A stretch of DNA of 64,000 nt from Verrucomicrobiia bacterium (GTDB taxonomy: Bacteria; Verrucomicrobiota; Verrucomicrobiia; Limisphaerales; JAEYXS01), in the NCBI GenBank assembly GCA_036405135.1, contig DASWYF010000019.1, forward strand, positions 1 through 64,000. Reading direction: 5' to 3'. Made by a program: the position numbers and the translations under genes. The notes beneath the pieces were generated by a model. That model saw nothing but the letters and a program-made list of their open reading frames with translations, searched no databases and was not told the origin of the DNA. Shown one piece after another: positions 9,548-19,112 of this stretch (position 1 is its first letter; the number at the start of each line of letters is the position of its first letter).

Positions 9548-10351
9548 CTATTTCTTCTCGCCCATCTTTTTTTCCCACTTCTTCTGCTTCATGCCCGCTT
9601 CACGCAGGAAGGGGGCAAGGGAGGCCATGTTCAAGATGCCTTCCAGCATTTTGTTCCACGGCGATTTCAGCGGGCGCGCGAAGTCCACGAAGAGCACCAC
9701 GCGATAACCATCCGTGTCATTCCACACCTCGTGGTTATACGTGTCGTCAAAGATCAGCGTCTTGCCCTCCGTCCAGTTATAGATGTCATTGCCGATGCGG
9801 ATACGCACCTGCTCGCGCGGTTCCGGCACTAGCAGGGCGAGGTGCAGGCGCAACACACCATTAAACGCACCACGATGTGCCGGGATATGTTTCTTCGGTG
9901 ATAGGATGGAGAAGAACGCCGTCTTCACGCCGGGAATCTTCTGCAGCACCTTCATCGTCTCCGGACAACGCTTCGCGTTCTCCGAGCAATCCATGCCGAT
10001 GCCCATGAGGAAAAACGTCTTCCACTGGTCATCTGTTTGGATGAGCGAGACTTCCTTGAGAATGTCTTGAAAACTCGGCATCTGGTCGCGGAACTTCATC
10101 ACCTGATCGAGTTCGGCGCGCACCAGTTTCCAATCCGCTTCCACCTCCGCCGCCCACGGGAACGTCTTGCTGTCATAGACATGCAGATCGGGATGGACGG
10201 ACACACCGGCGACCCGCCGTTCCAACCAGTCAAACACCTTGCGCCCCACCTTGCTGGTCCAATTCTTCGGTGGGTTAAGCCGGATGGTGCGGTCATGAAA
10301 ATTCATCGCCGTTTTGGCGACAGGTGTGCTGGCAGTCAAAGTCTGGTCCAT
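9548..10351 (-). CDS. Aspartyl/asparaginyl beta-hydroxylase-type dioxygenase
   Basis: A 267-residue Fe(II)/2-oxoglutarate-dependent oxygenase of the AspH/LpxO class. Conserved elements include SPKKHIPAHRGAFNG (iron ligand His159), a positively charged strand RIRIG that would bind 2-oxoglutarate, and FDDTYNHEVWN (second iron His207). The family includes LpxO, which hydroxylates lipid A acyl chains, and peptide Asp/Asn hydroxylases. The short C-terminal tail rich in Lys and the lack of membrane segments do not decide between them. The start at 10351 (MDQTL) is chosen over an upstream alternative at 10405; MNFHD at 10306 is also possible. Confidence 0.88.
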   Translation of the reverse strand: MDQTLTASTPVAKTAMNFHDRTIRLNPPKNWTSKVGRKVFDWLERRVAGVSVHPDLHVYDSKTFPWAAEVEADWKLVRAELDQVMKFRDQMPSFQDILKEVSLIQTDDQWKTFFLMGIGMDCSENAKRCPETMKVLQKIPGVKTAFFSILSPKKHIPAHRGAFNGVLRLHLALLVPEPREQVRIRIGNDIYNWTEGKTLIFDDTYNHEVWNDTDGYRVVLFVDFARPLKSPWNKMLEGILNMASLAPFLREAGMKQKKWEKKMGEKK

Positions 10352-10507
10352 AGTAGTCGTTCTGTCCCTGTCCAACCCTTTCTTGGGGTGCAAAAGAATA
10401 CACACCGCACTTGGGCTGCTTTGGCAATCCCAAAGTCATCCGATTGTAACACAGGTTTTCGGTCTTGCCGAAGATTTTTGCTTTTTGCCGACGGATAGGC
10501 AGATCAA

Positions 10508-11443
10508 TCAGACCTTGTAAACGGCCCGCGCATTGCCGCCCATGACAGCGGTGAGAGCTTTTTGGCCCTTGGTAATAAAATAATCGTGGACGATTTGTTG
10601 CACGGTTGCCAACGAGGCAAACCTCTCGCTCACTGGCCAATTGCTTCCATAGATCAACTTGTCGCTGCCAAACGCCTGCCACATCGCATCAAGTTGCGGC
10701 TTGTAAAAGGCGGCATCCGCGGGTGCTTTGCCATCCTTCATGCCGGTGCCTTCCACCAAACCGGAAATCTTTGCATGGATATGCTTCACCTTGCCGCAAG
10801 CTTCCATGTTCTTCTGCCATGTCGCATCCACAGTCTTGCCATCGATACGGATGTTCGAGAGGTGATTGATGACGATGCGCAGCGTAGGCAGCTTGCGCGC
10901 GATCTCAGCGATCGCTGGCAACGTATCAGGCGGACCATTCACATCCATTTCCAGATCGGCATCCGCCAGTCGTTTCAGATCGGCGATGAAAGCGTCGTTT
11001 TGTAGGTTCTCAGCCAAGACGCGTCCGTTCACACGGATGCCGCGAAACTTTTTATCCGCAACAAAACGTTTCAGGTTCTTTGCGAAATCGGGATCAGTGG
11101 GTTTCAGATTGCCTGAAAGACCGATGATGAATTTGTCGTCCTTGGCTAAATCCAAAATGAACTGGTTGTCCTCGGCCCAGGCGCTGGCTTCTACCACGAC
11201 TGTGGCCGTGACAGGCTGCGCGACTTTCTGTGCGCGGTAATCCGCTGGCATCACTTTGCGATATAGCAAGGCATCGTTCTTCGGCGGCCATGGAACGCCT
11301 TGCGGGCGTGTGGGGTCATAGAAATGCGTATGGGTATCGATGATCTCCAGCGGCTTATCCGCAGCGAACAGTGGGGAAGCTGTGTTCAGTGCGACAGCGG
11401 CAACGGCTGTGCTGGCCAGAAACTCGCGACGATTCATCTGCAT
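10508..11443 (-). CDS. Amidohydrolase-2 family lactonase/decarboxylase-like protein, Tat signal
   Basis: A 311-residue amidohydrolase (TIM barrel) with a twin-arginine-type leader (MNRREFLASTAVAAVALN). IDTHTHFYDP near the start of the mature protein carries the metal-binding HxH. The closest relatives by pattern are the 2-pyrone-4,6-dicarboxylate lactonase / L-fuconolactonase subgroup (WPVSERFASL toward the C-terminus). Exported sugar-lactone hydrolases of this type are frequent in Verrucomicrobia. The start is either 11443 or two codons later. The substrate is unresolved. Confidence 0.85.
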   Translation of the reverse strand: MQMNRREFLASTAVAAVALNTASPLFAADKPLEIIDTHTHFYDPTRPQGVPWPPKNDALLYRKVMPADYRAQKVAQPVTATVVVEASAWAEDNQFILDLAKDDKFIIGLSGNLKPTDPDFAKNLKRFVADKKFRGIRVNGRVLAENLQNDAFIADLKRLADADLEMDVNGPPDTLPAIAEIARKLPTLRIVINHLSNIRIDGKTVDATWQKNMEACGKVKHIHAKISGLVEGTGMKDGKAPADAAFYKPQLDAMWQAFGSDKLIYGSNWPVSERFASLATVQQIVHDYFITKGQKALTAVMGGNARAVYKV

Positions 11444-11511
11444 GGCATCTAGTGAATAGGGTTTGCTGCGAAGTGTTGTGCCAGTTCACTGGACCGACGG
11501 CAACGCCCAAT

Positions 11512-12861
11512 CTATCTGCCTGAATGCGCTGGAGCTAATTTTCTCCGCGAGCCTTTTTCATCATCATAGCGCACGCGCGAGCGATACCACTTCATGAGCG
11601 AGGTGACAGAGATGCCATGTACGACGACGGAGGTGGCGATACACCACAACGTCACTGAAAGCAGATTGCTGGCGATCTCTGCCGGGACTTCTTTGCGAAT
11701 GATGAAGAACAGATAAAACAGCGAACCGATGCCGCGTATGCCGAACCAGGAAAGCATGAGCCGTTGTTCTCTTTCTACACGACAGCCCAATAAGCCCAAC
11801 CAAACAGACAGCGGACGCACAACGAGCAGCAGAAAGGGAACGAAGAGCAGATGATTCAGATCAAGGAATGCTGGTGCGAGCATCAGACCTACGATGAGTA
11901 CAAGGGCGACTTCGAGTATGCGCTCGATCTGTTCATTGAATCCCAACACGGCCTCAGCGAGGTAAGCGGCACTTTTCTTTGGATGAGTGGCGATTTCTTC
12001 CTTCTTCCCCAGCGCAGCGATAGCGACGACATCTGGCGGCTCATCACCTGTGTGCTTGCGCTCTACGTGACGCAGGGCCAAGCCAGCCGCGAACACAGCA
12101 AGGAATCCATACGTATGCGCTAACAACGCCAATCCATAGGAAAGCCCGATCAAGCCCAACGTGAGAAATTCATCCAACCCAAAACTCTCGCGATGCTTTT
12201 GGCGGAAATACAGAACAAGCTGGCCAACGCCTGCTCCTAAAATTGCTCCAATGCCCAGCCCCCCGATCACCGACCAAAGCACATCGACGGCTATCCACTT
12301 CCAGCCGCCATCGCCGAGTTCATGCAGGCCGAGCAATCCAAGACCAAGCATGACAAAGGGAAACGCAGTGCCGTCATTCAAGCTTGCTTCGCCCGTCAGG
12401 CTGAAGCGAAGGCGGTCACGATCGGCGGCGCTCTCCAATTGAACTTCCGAGGCGAGCACAGGATCAGTCGGAGCCAGGATGGCACCGAGCAAGACGGCAG
12501 CGCCCAAAGGCAAACCCAACCACCACACGCCCGCCATGGTGACCATGCCTACAGTCAGCACCATGGAGAGGAAGGCGAGGCGGAGAGGGACGCTCCATTC
12601 TTTGAAGCGCAATGGCACGCGCAGCTTCAATCCCGCAGTGAAGAGAGAAACAAGGACACCAAACTCGGCCACGCGCTCCAGCCAGCCAACGTCCTCAAAA
12701 GGATCGACCTTCGCCACGCCAGCCACCATCGGGCCAAGTAAGATACCCACACCCAGATAGAGCATGGTGGTGGTGAGCGGCAGACGCTTCACCACGGAAC
12801 TGACCAGAGCGATCGCCACCAGCAGTGCACCCATCACCAGATACCATAGCTCGAATTTCAT
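11512..12861 (-). CDS. CPA1-type cation:proton antiporter
   Basis: A 449-residue inner-membrane antiporter with 12 or so hydrophobic segments covering the first 400 residues. The CPA1 (NhaP/NHE-like) ion-binding elements are visible: PTDPVLA (about 131-137) with its aspartate, and GEASLNDGTAFP (about 156-167) with the ND pair typical of electroneutral Na+/H+ exchangers. No C-terminal TrkA or CBS domain is present, only a short basic tail. The gene is alone between an amidohydrolase and a GNAT on the same strand, with 68-74 bp gaps. Confidence 0.93.
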   Translation of the reverse strand: MKFELWYLVMGALLVAIALVSSVVKRLPLTTTMLYLGVGILLGPMVAGVAKVDPFEDVGWLERVAEFGVLVSLFTAGLKLRVPLRFKEWSVPLRLAFLSMVLTVGMVTMAGVWWLGLPLGAAVLLGAILAPTDPVLASEVQLESAADRDRLRFSLTGEASLNDGTAFPFVMLGLGLLGLHELGDGGWKWIAVDVLWSVIGGLGIGAILGAGVGQLVLYFRQKHRESFGLDEFLTLGLIGLSYGLALLAHTYGFLAVFAAGLALRHVERKHTGDEPPDVVAIAALGKKEEIATHPKKSAAYLAEAVLGFNEQIERILEVALVLIVGLMLAPAFLDLNHLLFVPFLLLVVRPLSVWLGLLGCRVEREQRLMLSWFGIRGIGSLFYLFFIIRKEVPAEIASNLLSVTLWCIATSVVVHGISVTSLMKWYRSRVRYDDEKGSRRKLAPAHSGR

Positions 12862-12935
12862 GCCGCCGGGTCCGGTATGGAACCCGCCATGCTAGGGTAA
12901 TCCCGGTTTGCTACAGGAGCCAATGGAGTAGAATA

Positions 12936-13364
12936 CTACGCGCCCGTCTGTTTCCGCATGATGAGCAGTTCAGGGCAAGCGCTCCAGCCGAGGTGTTTCC
13001 AGAAACTTTGCCCGGCAACATTGTTCGCATAGACGAAGATGCTGCAACGTTTGATGCCCTGTGCCTTTAATGCTTTCAGACAAGTTTCCACCAATTGGCG
13101 CCCCAGTCCTTGACCCCGGTAATCTTTCGCCACGGCCAGATGATGCAGGTAACCGCGCCGTCCATCCGTGCCTCCCAGCATCGCACCGATGATATTTCCT
13201 GATTCATCGAGGACAACAAAACTCAGACCGTCATTCCGGACAAGAAAGCGTGAAATATTCTCCCGTGAATCCATCTCATTCAACCCCACGCCCTCGGTGC
13301 TCTGCCAGAGAGCCAGCACGGCGTCGAAGTCGTCCATGGTCATGACGCGGATGGTGGGTTTCAT
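12936..13364 (-). CDS. GNAT-family N-acetyltransferase
   Basis: A 142-residue acetyltransferase. HHLAVAKDYRGQGLGRQLV is the acetyl-CoA pyrophosphate-binding motif A (R/Q-x-x-G-x-G/A), followed by the C-terminal NNVAGQSFWKHLGW typical of ribosomal-protein-alanine and small-molecule GNATs. The start at 13364 (MKPTIRVM) fits the family; the upstream in-frame extension to 13439 overlaps the promoter region of the divergent AIM24 gene. Substrate unknown. Confidence 0.9.
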   Translation of the reverse strand: MKPTIRVMTMDDFDAVLALWQSTEGVGLNEMDSRENISRFLVRNDGLSFVVLDESGNIIGAMLGGTDGRRGYLHHLAVAKDYRGQGLGRQLVETCLKALKAQGIKRCSIFVYANNVAGQSFWKHLGWSACPELLIMRKQTGA

Positions 13365-13462
13365 AAGGGCGGTTATAATTTCAGGCGCGCTTTCCACTAG
13401 TGAACATTTCTGTTTCCCAGTAGTCCAATAGTTCGCCAAAACGAAAAAGAGATTAAAGATTT

Positions 13463-14260
13463 ATGAACGCGATGCACGAAATCGATTATCGGATTTACGG
13501 AGATGACATGCAGTTTGTGGAGGTGGAGCTGGACCCGCAGGAAGCCGTGGTGGCTGAAGCGGGCGGCATGATGTACATGGAGGACGGCATCGCCATGGAA
13601 ACCATCTTCGGTGATGGCTCGCAGCAGAATAAAGGGTTCCTGGGCTCCTTGCTGGGCGCAGGCAAGCGTCTGCTCACGGGCGAATCGCTCTTCATGACGG
13701 TTTTCCAGAATCAAGGGCAGGGGAAGAAGAAGATGGCCTTCGGTGCGCCTTATCCCGGCAAGATCATGCCGGTGAAGCTGAGCGAAGTGGGTGGTGAACT
13801 CATCAGCCAGAAGGATTCCTTTCTCTGTGCGGCGAAGGGCGTGAGCGTGGGCATCGCTTTCAACAAGAAGATCGGCACCGGCCTGTTCGGTGGTGAAGGC
13901 TTCATCATGCAGCGCTTGCAGGGTGATGGCTGGGCCTTCATCCATGCGGGTGGCACGCTCTATCAACGTGATCTGAAGCCGGGCGAAACCTTGCGCGTGG
14001 ACACCGGTTGTGTCGTGGCCTTCCAGCCGACGGTAGATTTCGACATCCAGTTCGTTGGCGGCGTGAAAACGGCGTTCTTCGGCGGGGAAGGGCTGTTCTT
14101 TGCCACACTGCAGGGGCCAGGCCGTGTGTGGTTGCAATCGTTGCCGTTCAGCCGCTTGGCGGACCGCATCATCGCCTCGGCACCGCGTGCGGGTGGACGT
14201 GGCGTGGGCGAGGGGTCCGTGCTCGGTGGTCTGGGTGGGTTGCTGGATGGGGATAACTAG
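13463..14260 (+). CDS. AIM24/TIGR00266 family protein
   Basis: A 265-residue member of the AIM24 (TIGR00266) family, beta-rich cytosolic proteins of unknown biochemical role. The opening [19 protein letters not shown] and EAGGMMYME segments, and the repeated [20 protein letters not shown] strand near the C-terminus, are typical, as is the Gly-rich tail. A ribosome-binding site AAAAGAGA lies about 9 bp upstream of the ATG. Followed by a strong terminator. Confidence 0.9.
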   Translation: MNAMHEIDYRIYGDDMQFVEVELDPQEAVVAEAGGMMYMEDGIAMETIFGDGSQQNKGFLGSLLGAGKRLLTGESLFMTVFQNQGQGKKKMAFGAPYPGKIMPVKLSEVGGELISQKDSFLCAAKGVSVGIAFNKKIGTGLFGGEGFIMQRLQGDGWAFIHAGGTLYQRDLKPGETLRVDTGCVVAFQPTVDFDIQFVGGVKTAFFGGEGLFFATLQGPGRVWLQSLPFSRLADRIIASAPRAGGRGVGEGSVLGGLGGLLDGDN

Positions 14261-14280
14261 GTCAATTCAGGAAAGCAAAA

Positions 14281-14321
14281 CGGCCGGTGCGTTTTTCAGC
14301 GCACAGGCCGTCTGCTTTTTT
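14281..14321. terminator. Intrinsic terminator after AIM24
   Basis: Stem CGGCC..TGCG paired with CGCA..GGCCG, followed by TCTGCTTTTTT and then an A-run. It lies between the convergent AIM24 and sulfatase genes and can act in both directions. Confidence 0.85.
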
Positions 14322-14336
14322 AAAAAGCGATGATTG

Positions 14337-15824
14337 TTACTTCCCTTTCAACTGCGCCGCCTGCCAGCCTTTCTTCCATTGTTCGGTGAGTTCGCCGACG
14401 AGTTTGGCGTTCTTCGGTTCGTTGGCGATGTTCACGGTGGCGAGCGGGTCAGTCTGGAGGTCGTAAAGTTCCACGGCATCGAGCTTGGAGTGGTCCTGGC
14501 GGCCTACCCAGCGGGTGAAGCGGTAACGGTCCGTGCGCATGGAGTAACCCATGAGCTGCTGGCCGGATACCGCGCGCGGATACTGGCTGAAGGCGGCGGG
14601 TTTCCATTTTTGGTTCGGGTCTTTGATGAGCGGGGCGAAGCTGGTGCCTTCGAGATGTTTGGGCAAGGGCAGGCCACACAGCTCGGCGAGCGAGGGATAG
14701 ATGTCCACGAATTCCACGAGTGCCTTGGTCCTCTGGCCGGCGGATTTCTGGCCGGGGACGGAGATGAGGAGCGGGGCGTTCGTGTCCAGTTCCACGTTGG
14801 AGTGTTTGCACCAGGCATCGTATTCGCCCAGTTTCCAGCCGTGATCACCCCAGAGGACGATGATGGTGTCATCACGCAGGCCAAGGCGTTCGAGTTCTGC
14901 AATGACTTTGCCCACCTGGGCGTCCATGTAACTGATGGAAGCGTAGTATCCGTGCTTCAACTGGCGGGCGAGGTCATCGGGCACGTGGCCGTTCGGGATG
15001 CCGTCGTAAGCGCGCATCTCGCCGCCGGGTTGCACGGCGTAGTCGGGTGCGCCCTTGGGCCTGGTGGTCACCTTGGCCAGCTCGATCTGCTTGGGGTCAT
15101 ACAGGTCCCAATACTTCTTGGGGGCGACGAAGGGGAGGTGCGGACGGATGAAGCCGACGCCGAGCCAGAAGGGTTCTTTCTTGTCCTTCAATTCGCGCAA
15201 AGCGGCCACGGCCATGTCGGCGAGCGCGCCATCGTGGAAGGTGTTGTCCGGGACATCGGCGGCTTCAAAGGCCGGACCGCGCGCGGAGCGGCTGGCGGCT
15301 TTGCCTTTCTTGCCCGCCTTTTTGGCCTCGGCGGCTTTACGCGCGACCATGTCTATGTTTTCCTGCAAGCCGTAACCTTTGGCTTTTGGGTTCGTCCAGG
15401 GTGTGGACCATGAAGGGGCGTCATCGAAGCCCCCGTGGTAGAGCTTGCCCATGCCTTGCACGAAGTAGCCGTTGTTCTTGAAGTGTTGCGGCAGGGTGAT
15501 GGTATCGGGGATGGCTTTGCGGAAATGGGTCTCGAGGTCCCAGACCTTGGTGGTGTCCGGGCGCGTGCCAGTGAGGAGGCTGGAGCGGGACGGTGAGCAA
15601 ACGGCTTGCTGGCAGTAGGCGCGTTGGAAGGTAATTCCCTTGGCGGCGAGGGCATCGAGGTTCGGGCTCTTCACGATCTTGCTGTCATACGCGCCGAACT
15701 CCGGGCGCAGATCATCGACGGCGAAGAAGAGGACATTGTATTTTTTGGCTTCAGCCCCATGCGTCTGGAGGGAAAAGCTGAAGGCGCAAACGACGGCGAT
15801 GCCGAGTGCCAGGAGGGATTTCAT
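14337..15824 (-). CDS. Sulfatase, iduronate-2-sulfatase-like, secreted
   Basis: A 495-residue type I sulfatase with a signal peptide (first 23 residues). The catalytic C-x-P-x-R motif is CSPSR at 76-80; Cys76 would be converted to formylglycine by a sulfatase-maturating enzyme encoded elsewhere. Metal-binding AVDDLR (about 35-40) and the later GDHGWKLGEYDAWCKHS agree with iduronate-2-sulfatase-type enzymes (S1_7-like). An unusual Lys/Ala-rich insertion (AAEAKKAGKKGKAASR) lies near residue 195. Likely desulfates polysaccharides. The start at 15824 gives the signal; the frame extends upstream without one. Confidence 0.93.
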   Translation of the reverse strand: MKSLLALGIAVVCAFSFSLQTHGAEAKKYNVLFFAVDDLRPEFGAYDSKIVKSPNLDALAAKGITFQRAYCQQAVCSPSRSSLLTGTRPDTTKVWDLETHFRKAIPDTITLPQHFKNNGYFVQGMGKLYHGGFDDAPSWSTPWTNPKAKGYGLQENIDMVARKAAEAKKAGKKGKAASRSARGPAFEAADVPDNTFHDGALADMAVAALRELKDKKEPFWLGVGFIRPHLPFVAPKKYWDLYDPKQIELAKVTTRPKGAPDYAVQPGGEMRAYDGIPNGHVPDDLARQLKHGYYASISYMDAQVGKVIAELERLGLRDDTIIVLWGDHGWKLGEYDAWCKHSNVELDTNAPLLISVPGQKSAGQRTKALVEFVDIYPSLAELCGLPLPKHLEGTSFAPLIKDPNQKWKPAAFSQYPRAVSGQQLMGYSMRTDRYRFTRWVGRQDHSKLDAVELYDLQTDPLATVNIANEPKNAKLVGELTEQWKKGWQAAQLKGK

Positions 15825-16036
15825 GCCGGGAGAGTAGCGGAATGGCCGGGCAAGGGGAAGAGTACAGTATGAGGGAGGAGCAAGGAGCGATTTGTGATGT
15901 GAACGAGCGGGCCTGGTCCTATTTTCCGAACTCATTGATTATTTGAGGGTTAGTTCCGGTGGGGGAATGGCTGGTTTTTCTTTAAAATTTTCCTGCGCTG
16001 GACGTCACGCGTGGGGGTGTTACACTGTTTCCTGAT

Positions 16037-17266
16037 ATGTCGACGCAAGCTCCAGCAGCTCCCGCGAAAATAAACCTGCGACGCCCCGATGTGATGGAGG
16101 CCGTTCAAGCGCAGGTCATCACGCATTACCGTAGTGAATTGGTGGACCGCATCCGCGCCAATGGCGGCGTGCTGTCCGCTCCCGGCAAGCTGACCATCAA
16201 GCTGGCGAAGGAGTTCGGCTTTTGTTACGGCGTGGAGCGCGCGATCGATCTGGCCTATGCGGCGCGCAAGGTTTTCCCGGAGCCGAAGAACATCTATTTG
16301 CTGGGCGAGATCATCCATAACCCGGAGGTGAACGACCAGATCCGGAACATGGGCATCAAGTCCATCTCGCCGCATCCGACGGATGAGGATCTGGCCTTAC
16401 TCTCAGCGGAAGATGTGGTGATCATCCCGGCGTTCGGCACGGAAGTGGTGACACGGAACAAGATCATCGCGAAGGGCTGCCAGATCGTGGACACGACCTG
16501 CGGTGACGTGATGAGCGTGTGGAAGCGCGTGCGGCAGTATTCGAAGGAAGCCGTGACGAGCATCATCCATGGCAAGGCGAAGCACGAGGAGACGAAGGCG
16601 ACGACCTCCCAGGCGACGGCTTACGGCACGGGGCATTACCTAGTGGTGTTCACGCTGGAGGAGACGGATTACGTCTGCAACTACATCCTCAATGGCGGCA
16701 GCAAGGAAGAGTTTCTGGAGAAGTTCAAGGGCGCGTATTCACCGGGGTTCAATCCGGAAGAGCATTTGAAGACGGTGGGTGTGGCGAACCAGACGACGAT
16801 GCTCCGTGGTGAGACGGAAGAGGTGCAGCGTCGCATCCGCGCGGCCATCGAGAAGAAGTATGGCACGAACAATCTCGGCCAGCATTTCCGGTTCTTCGAT
16901 ACCATTTGTGGTGCTACGCAGGATCGCCAAGATGCGTTGCAGCGCATGTTGAAGGAGCAGATGAATTTGCTCATCGTGGTGGGCGGTTACAATTCCTCGA
17001 ACACGTCGCATCTGGCAGAGATGGGTGAGAAGGTGTTGCCGACGTATTTCATCAAGAATGCGGCGAAGATGGAATCGACTGCGCTCATCAGCCATTGGGA
17101 CCAGCACATCAACAAGGAAGTGGAGACGAAGAACTGGCTGCCGGATGGCGAGATCACGGTGGGCATCACGGCCGGTGCTTCGTGCCCGAACAACTTGATC
17201 GAGGACACGATCCGCCGTCTGTGCGAGTTCAAGGGGGTGTCCGTGCAGCAGTTGTTGGCGCCTTAG
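16037..17266 (+). CDS. ispH: 4-hydroxy-3-methylbut-2-enyl diphosphate reductase (long form)
   Basis: IspH/LytB makes IPP and DMAPP in the last step of the MEP isoprenoid pathway using a 4Fe-4S cluster. Cluster ligands are recognisable as Cys63 (FGFCYGVERA), Cys155 (VDTTCGD) and Cys291 (DTICGATQDRQ); substrate histidines lie in EIIHNPEV and HGKAKHEE. At 409 residues, with a 50-residue N-terminal extension and an insertion around 200-260, this is the long cyanobacterial/plastid-type form rather than the roughly 316-residue proteobacterial form. Monocistronic; followed by a palindrome pair. Confidence 0.97.
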   Translation: MSTQAPAAPAKINLRRPDVMEAVQAQVITHYRSELVDRIRANGGVLSAPGKLTIKLAKEFGFCYGVERAIDLAYAARKVFPEPKNIYLLGEIIHNPEVNDQIRNMGIKSISPHPTDEDLALLSAEDVVIIPAFGTEVVTRNKIIAKGCQIVDTTCGDVMSVWKRVRQYSKEAVTSIIHGKAKHEETKATTSQATAYGTGHYLVVFTLEETDYVCNYILNGGSKEEFLEKFKGAYSPGFNPEEHLKTVGVANQTTMLRGETEEVQRRIRAAIEKKYGTNNLGQHFRFFDTICGATQDRQDALQRMLKEQMNLLIVVGGYNSSNTSHLAEMGEKVLPTYFIKNAAKMESTALISHWDQHINKEVETKNWLPDGEITVGITAGASCPNNLIEDTIRRLCEFKGVSVQQLLAP

Positions 17267-17307
17267 GATTCGTTCTGAATTGTCATGAGTATGACTTCAG
17301 CAGTTTT

Positions 17308-17429
17308 CTCCCTCGCCCCTCGCAGGGGAGAGGGCCGGAGTGAGGGGTGCCTGCTTGGTGATGCATTTACTCTCTCGAAGCTGGCACCCCTCATCCTCAA
17401 TCCTTCTCCCCTCCGAGGGGAGAAGGAGG
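17308..17429. repeat. Paired-palindrome element, GGGGAGAGGG class
   Basis: Left arm 17308-17351 and right arm 17384-17429 are imperfect inverted copies. Each has a hairpin of the CCCCTCGNAGGGGAG type next to a GGAGTGAGGGGTGCC-like segment, around a spacer of about 32 bp. Same class as 2998-3040. Located between ispH and dgt. Confidence 0.75.
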
Positions 17430-17493
17430 ATTGCGCTTCGGCGGTTTGTGAGCGATGGGTTTTTCAACCGCAGAATAGCATTTAGGGGATATT

Positions 17494-18666
17494 ATGGCTT
17501 GCAGCCTTCAGGATCTGGAAAAGCGCGAGAAACTGGTGCTGGCACCTTACGCGCAATTCTCTGCTGACAGCCGCGGGCGCAAGTATAAGGAATCTCCGCC
17601 GGAGTATCGCACACAGTATCAGCGGGATCGCGATCGTGTGATCCATTCGCGCGCGTTTCGTCGTCTCGAATACAAGACGCAGGTTTTTCTGAATGGGCAG
17701 GGGGATCATTATCGTACGCGGCTGACGCATACGATGGAAGTGGCGGCGATCAGCCGGAACATCGCGCGGGCGTTGCGCATCAATGAAGACCTCGCGGAGA
17801 CCATCGCGCTGGCGCATGACCTGGGGCATTCACCGTTCGGGCATAAGGGTGAGGATGCGCTGAACCGCTTGATGAAAGATCACGGCGGGTTTGAGCATAA
17901 TCGGCACAGTTTGCGCATCGTGGAGGAGCTGGAGCAGAAGTATCCGGGTTTTCCAGGGCTGAATCTTTCGTGGGAGGTGCGGGAGGGATTGGTGAAGCAC
18001 TACACGAGCTACGATCATCCGAGCAAACGCAAGGGGTTCGACGCGAAGTCGTCCTCACTGGAGGCGCAGGTGGCGAATCTGGCGGATGAGATCACGTATT
18101 ACAGCCATGACCTGGATGACGGGCTGGAGGCGTGTCTGCTGGATGACAAGAAGCTGAAGAAGGAAGTGCGCATCTGGGCGCAAGCCGCGAAGGAAGTGCA
18201 CAAGCTTTACGGCGATCTGGATGATGAACGGCAGCGCTATTTCACAATCCGTTGCATCATCGATGGGCAGGTGCGGGATGTGGTGACGACGACGGAGAAA
18301 CTGATCGCGGAAGCGGGTGTGAAGTCAGCGGATGAGGTGCGATTGCAGGAGCACGCGCTGGTGAGTTACAGCGACAAGCGACGGGCGCTGAACATCGAGT
18401 TGCGCGAGTATCTTTACGAGAATCTTTATTACAATCCGGTGGTGCATGGACCGAACCTGCGGGCGGTGAAGATGTTGGAGGACATGTTCCATCATTACTT
18501 GAAGAACCACGACCAGATCGGTGCGCAGGCGCGCAAGCGGGCACGGAAATTGGGGTGGCACCGGACGGTGTGTGACTACCTGGCGGGGATGACGGATAGG
18601 TATGTGCAGATCGAGCACGCGCGGGTGTTTGGATCGCAGGGGGTGTTTGGGGCGATCAAAGGGTGA
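17494..18666 (+). CDS. dgt: dGTP triphosphohydrolase, HD domain
   Basis: A 390-residue deoxyguanosinetriphosphate triphosphohydrolase-like protein that splits dNTPs to nucleoside and tripolyphosphate. The HD-domain metal ligands are His79 (RLTHTMEV), His108-Asp109 (AHDLGHSPFGH) and Asp198 (LADEITYYSHD). The N-terminal YRTQYQRDRDRVIHSRAFRRL is the conserved Dgt opening. It belongs to the shorter dGTPase subtype (roughly 350-400 residues), not the 500-residue E. coli form. Confidence 0.94.
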   Translation: MACSLQDLEKREKLVLAPYAQFSADSRGRKYKESPPEYRTQYQRDRDRVIHSRAFRRLEYKTQVFLNGQGDHYRTRLTHTMEVAAISRNIARALRINEDLAETIALAHDLGHSPFGHKGEDALNRLMKDHGGFEHNRHSLRIVEELEQKYPGFPGLNLSWEVREGLVKHYTSYDHPSKRKGFDAKSSSLEAQVANLADEITYYSHDLDDGLEACLLDDKKLKKEVRIWAQAAKEVHKLYGDLDDERQRYFTIRCIIDGQVRDVVTTTEKLIAEAGVKSADEVRLQEHALVSYSDKRRALNIELREYLYENLYYNPVVHGPNLRAVKMLEDMFHHYLKNHDQIGAQARKRARKLGWHRTVCDYLAGMTDRYVQIEHARVFGSQGVFGAIKG

Positions 18667-18685
18667 GTGTGGAAAAAGGGAAATG

Positions 18686-18777
18686 GCCGCAAAAAAGCGC
18701 AAAAGGCGCAAAAAGGGGAGTTTTCAGCCGAATGGGGTCAAACGAATGAAAGAAGGTTTTTGAACAGGGAACAGAGG
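18686..18777. repeat. Two degenerate short-unit tandem tracts
   Basis: 18686-18716 repeats GCGCAAAA-like words with a 9-bp period. 18762-18777 repeats GAACAGG/GAACAGA/GG with a 7-bp period. They lie in the dgt-downstream spacer, which has no gene. Similar A-rich intergenic words are seen in many environmental bacterial genomes. Confidence 0.55.
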
Positions 18778-18795
18778 AAAGCGTCCAGTGTCCGA

Positions 18796-19083
18796 TTATC
18801 TCACAGCAGGTAAGATGAACGTCTCGGCGAAAATCCAGATGGAGAGCAGCGAGAGCAGGGCGCAGGTCTGGCTGAACGGATGTCCGGTCTTCACTCCGCT
18901 GGTGGCCAGCAGCAGGCCGATACCCAACCAACCGACGAAGTAGAGCAGGAAAATCAGTAGAATAGGGATTTCAAGGAAGTTCACTTTCAGCCGTGCAAGC
19001 AAAGTAAGGACGCCGAAGATGCTGTAAAGCCATATGAGGGAGATGAGTCCGTGCCAGGGCTGGTATCTTTTAAGGTGGTTCAT
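18796..19083 (-). CDS. Small membrane protein, unknown
   Basis: A 95-residue protein with three hydrophobic segments (about 12-30, 37-60 and 70-92) after a short basic N-terminus (MNHLKRYQPWHG). I do not recognise a family. The ATG at 19083 is preferred because a six-codon upstream extension adds only polar residues. It is the last of a run of small minus-strand genes (21284 to 18796) separated by palindromic repeats. Confidence 0.6.
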   Translation of the reverse strand: MNHLKRYQPWHGLISLIWLYSIFGVLTLLARLKVNFLEIPILLIFLLYFVGWLGIGLLLATSGVKTGHPFSQTCALLSLLSIWIFAETFILPAVR

Positions 19084-19112
19084 GGTTGGCGGATCAGTCA
19101 CAGATCAACGAC

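Noticed and set aside
10486-10501. TGCC...GGCA hairpin as terminator of the amidohydrolase gene
   Set aside because: Only a 4-bp stem, and in the gene's direction the hairpin is followed by A-rich sequence with no U-run.
12161-12760. Plus-strand frames over the antiporter
   Set aside because: Shadows of the antiporter gene; no hydrophobic or domain pattern.
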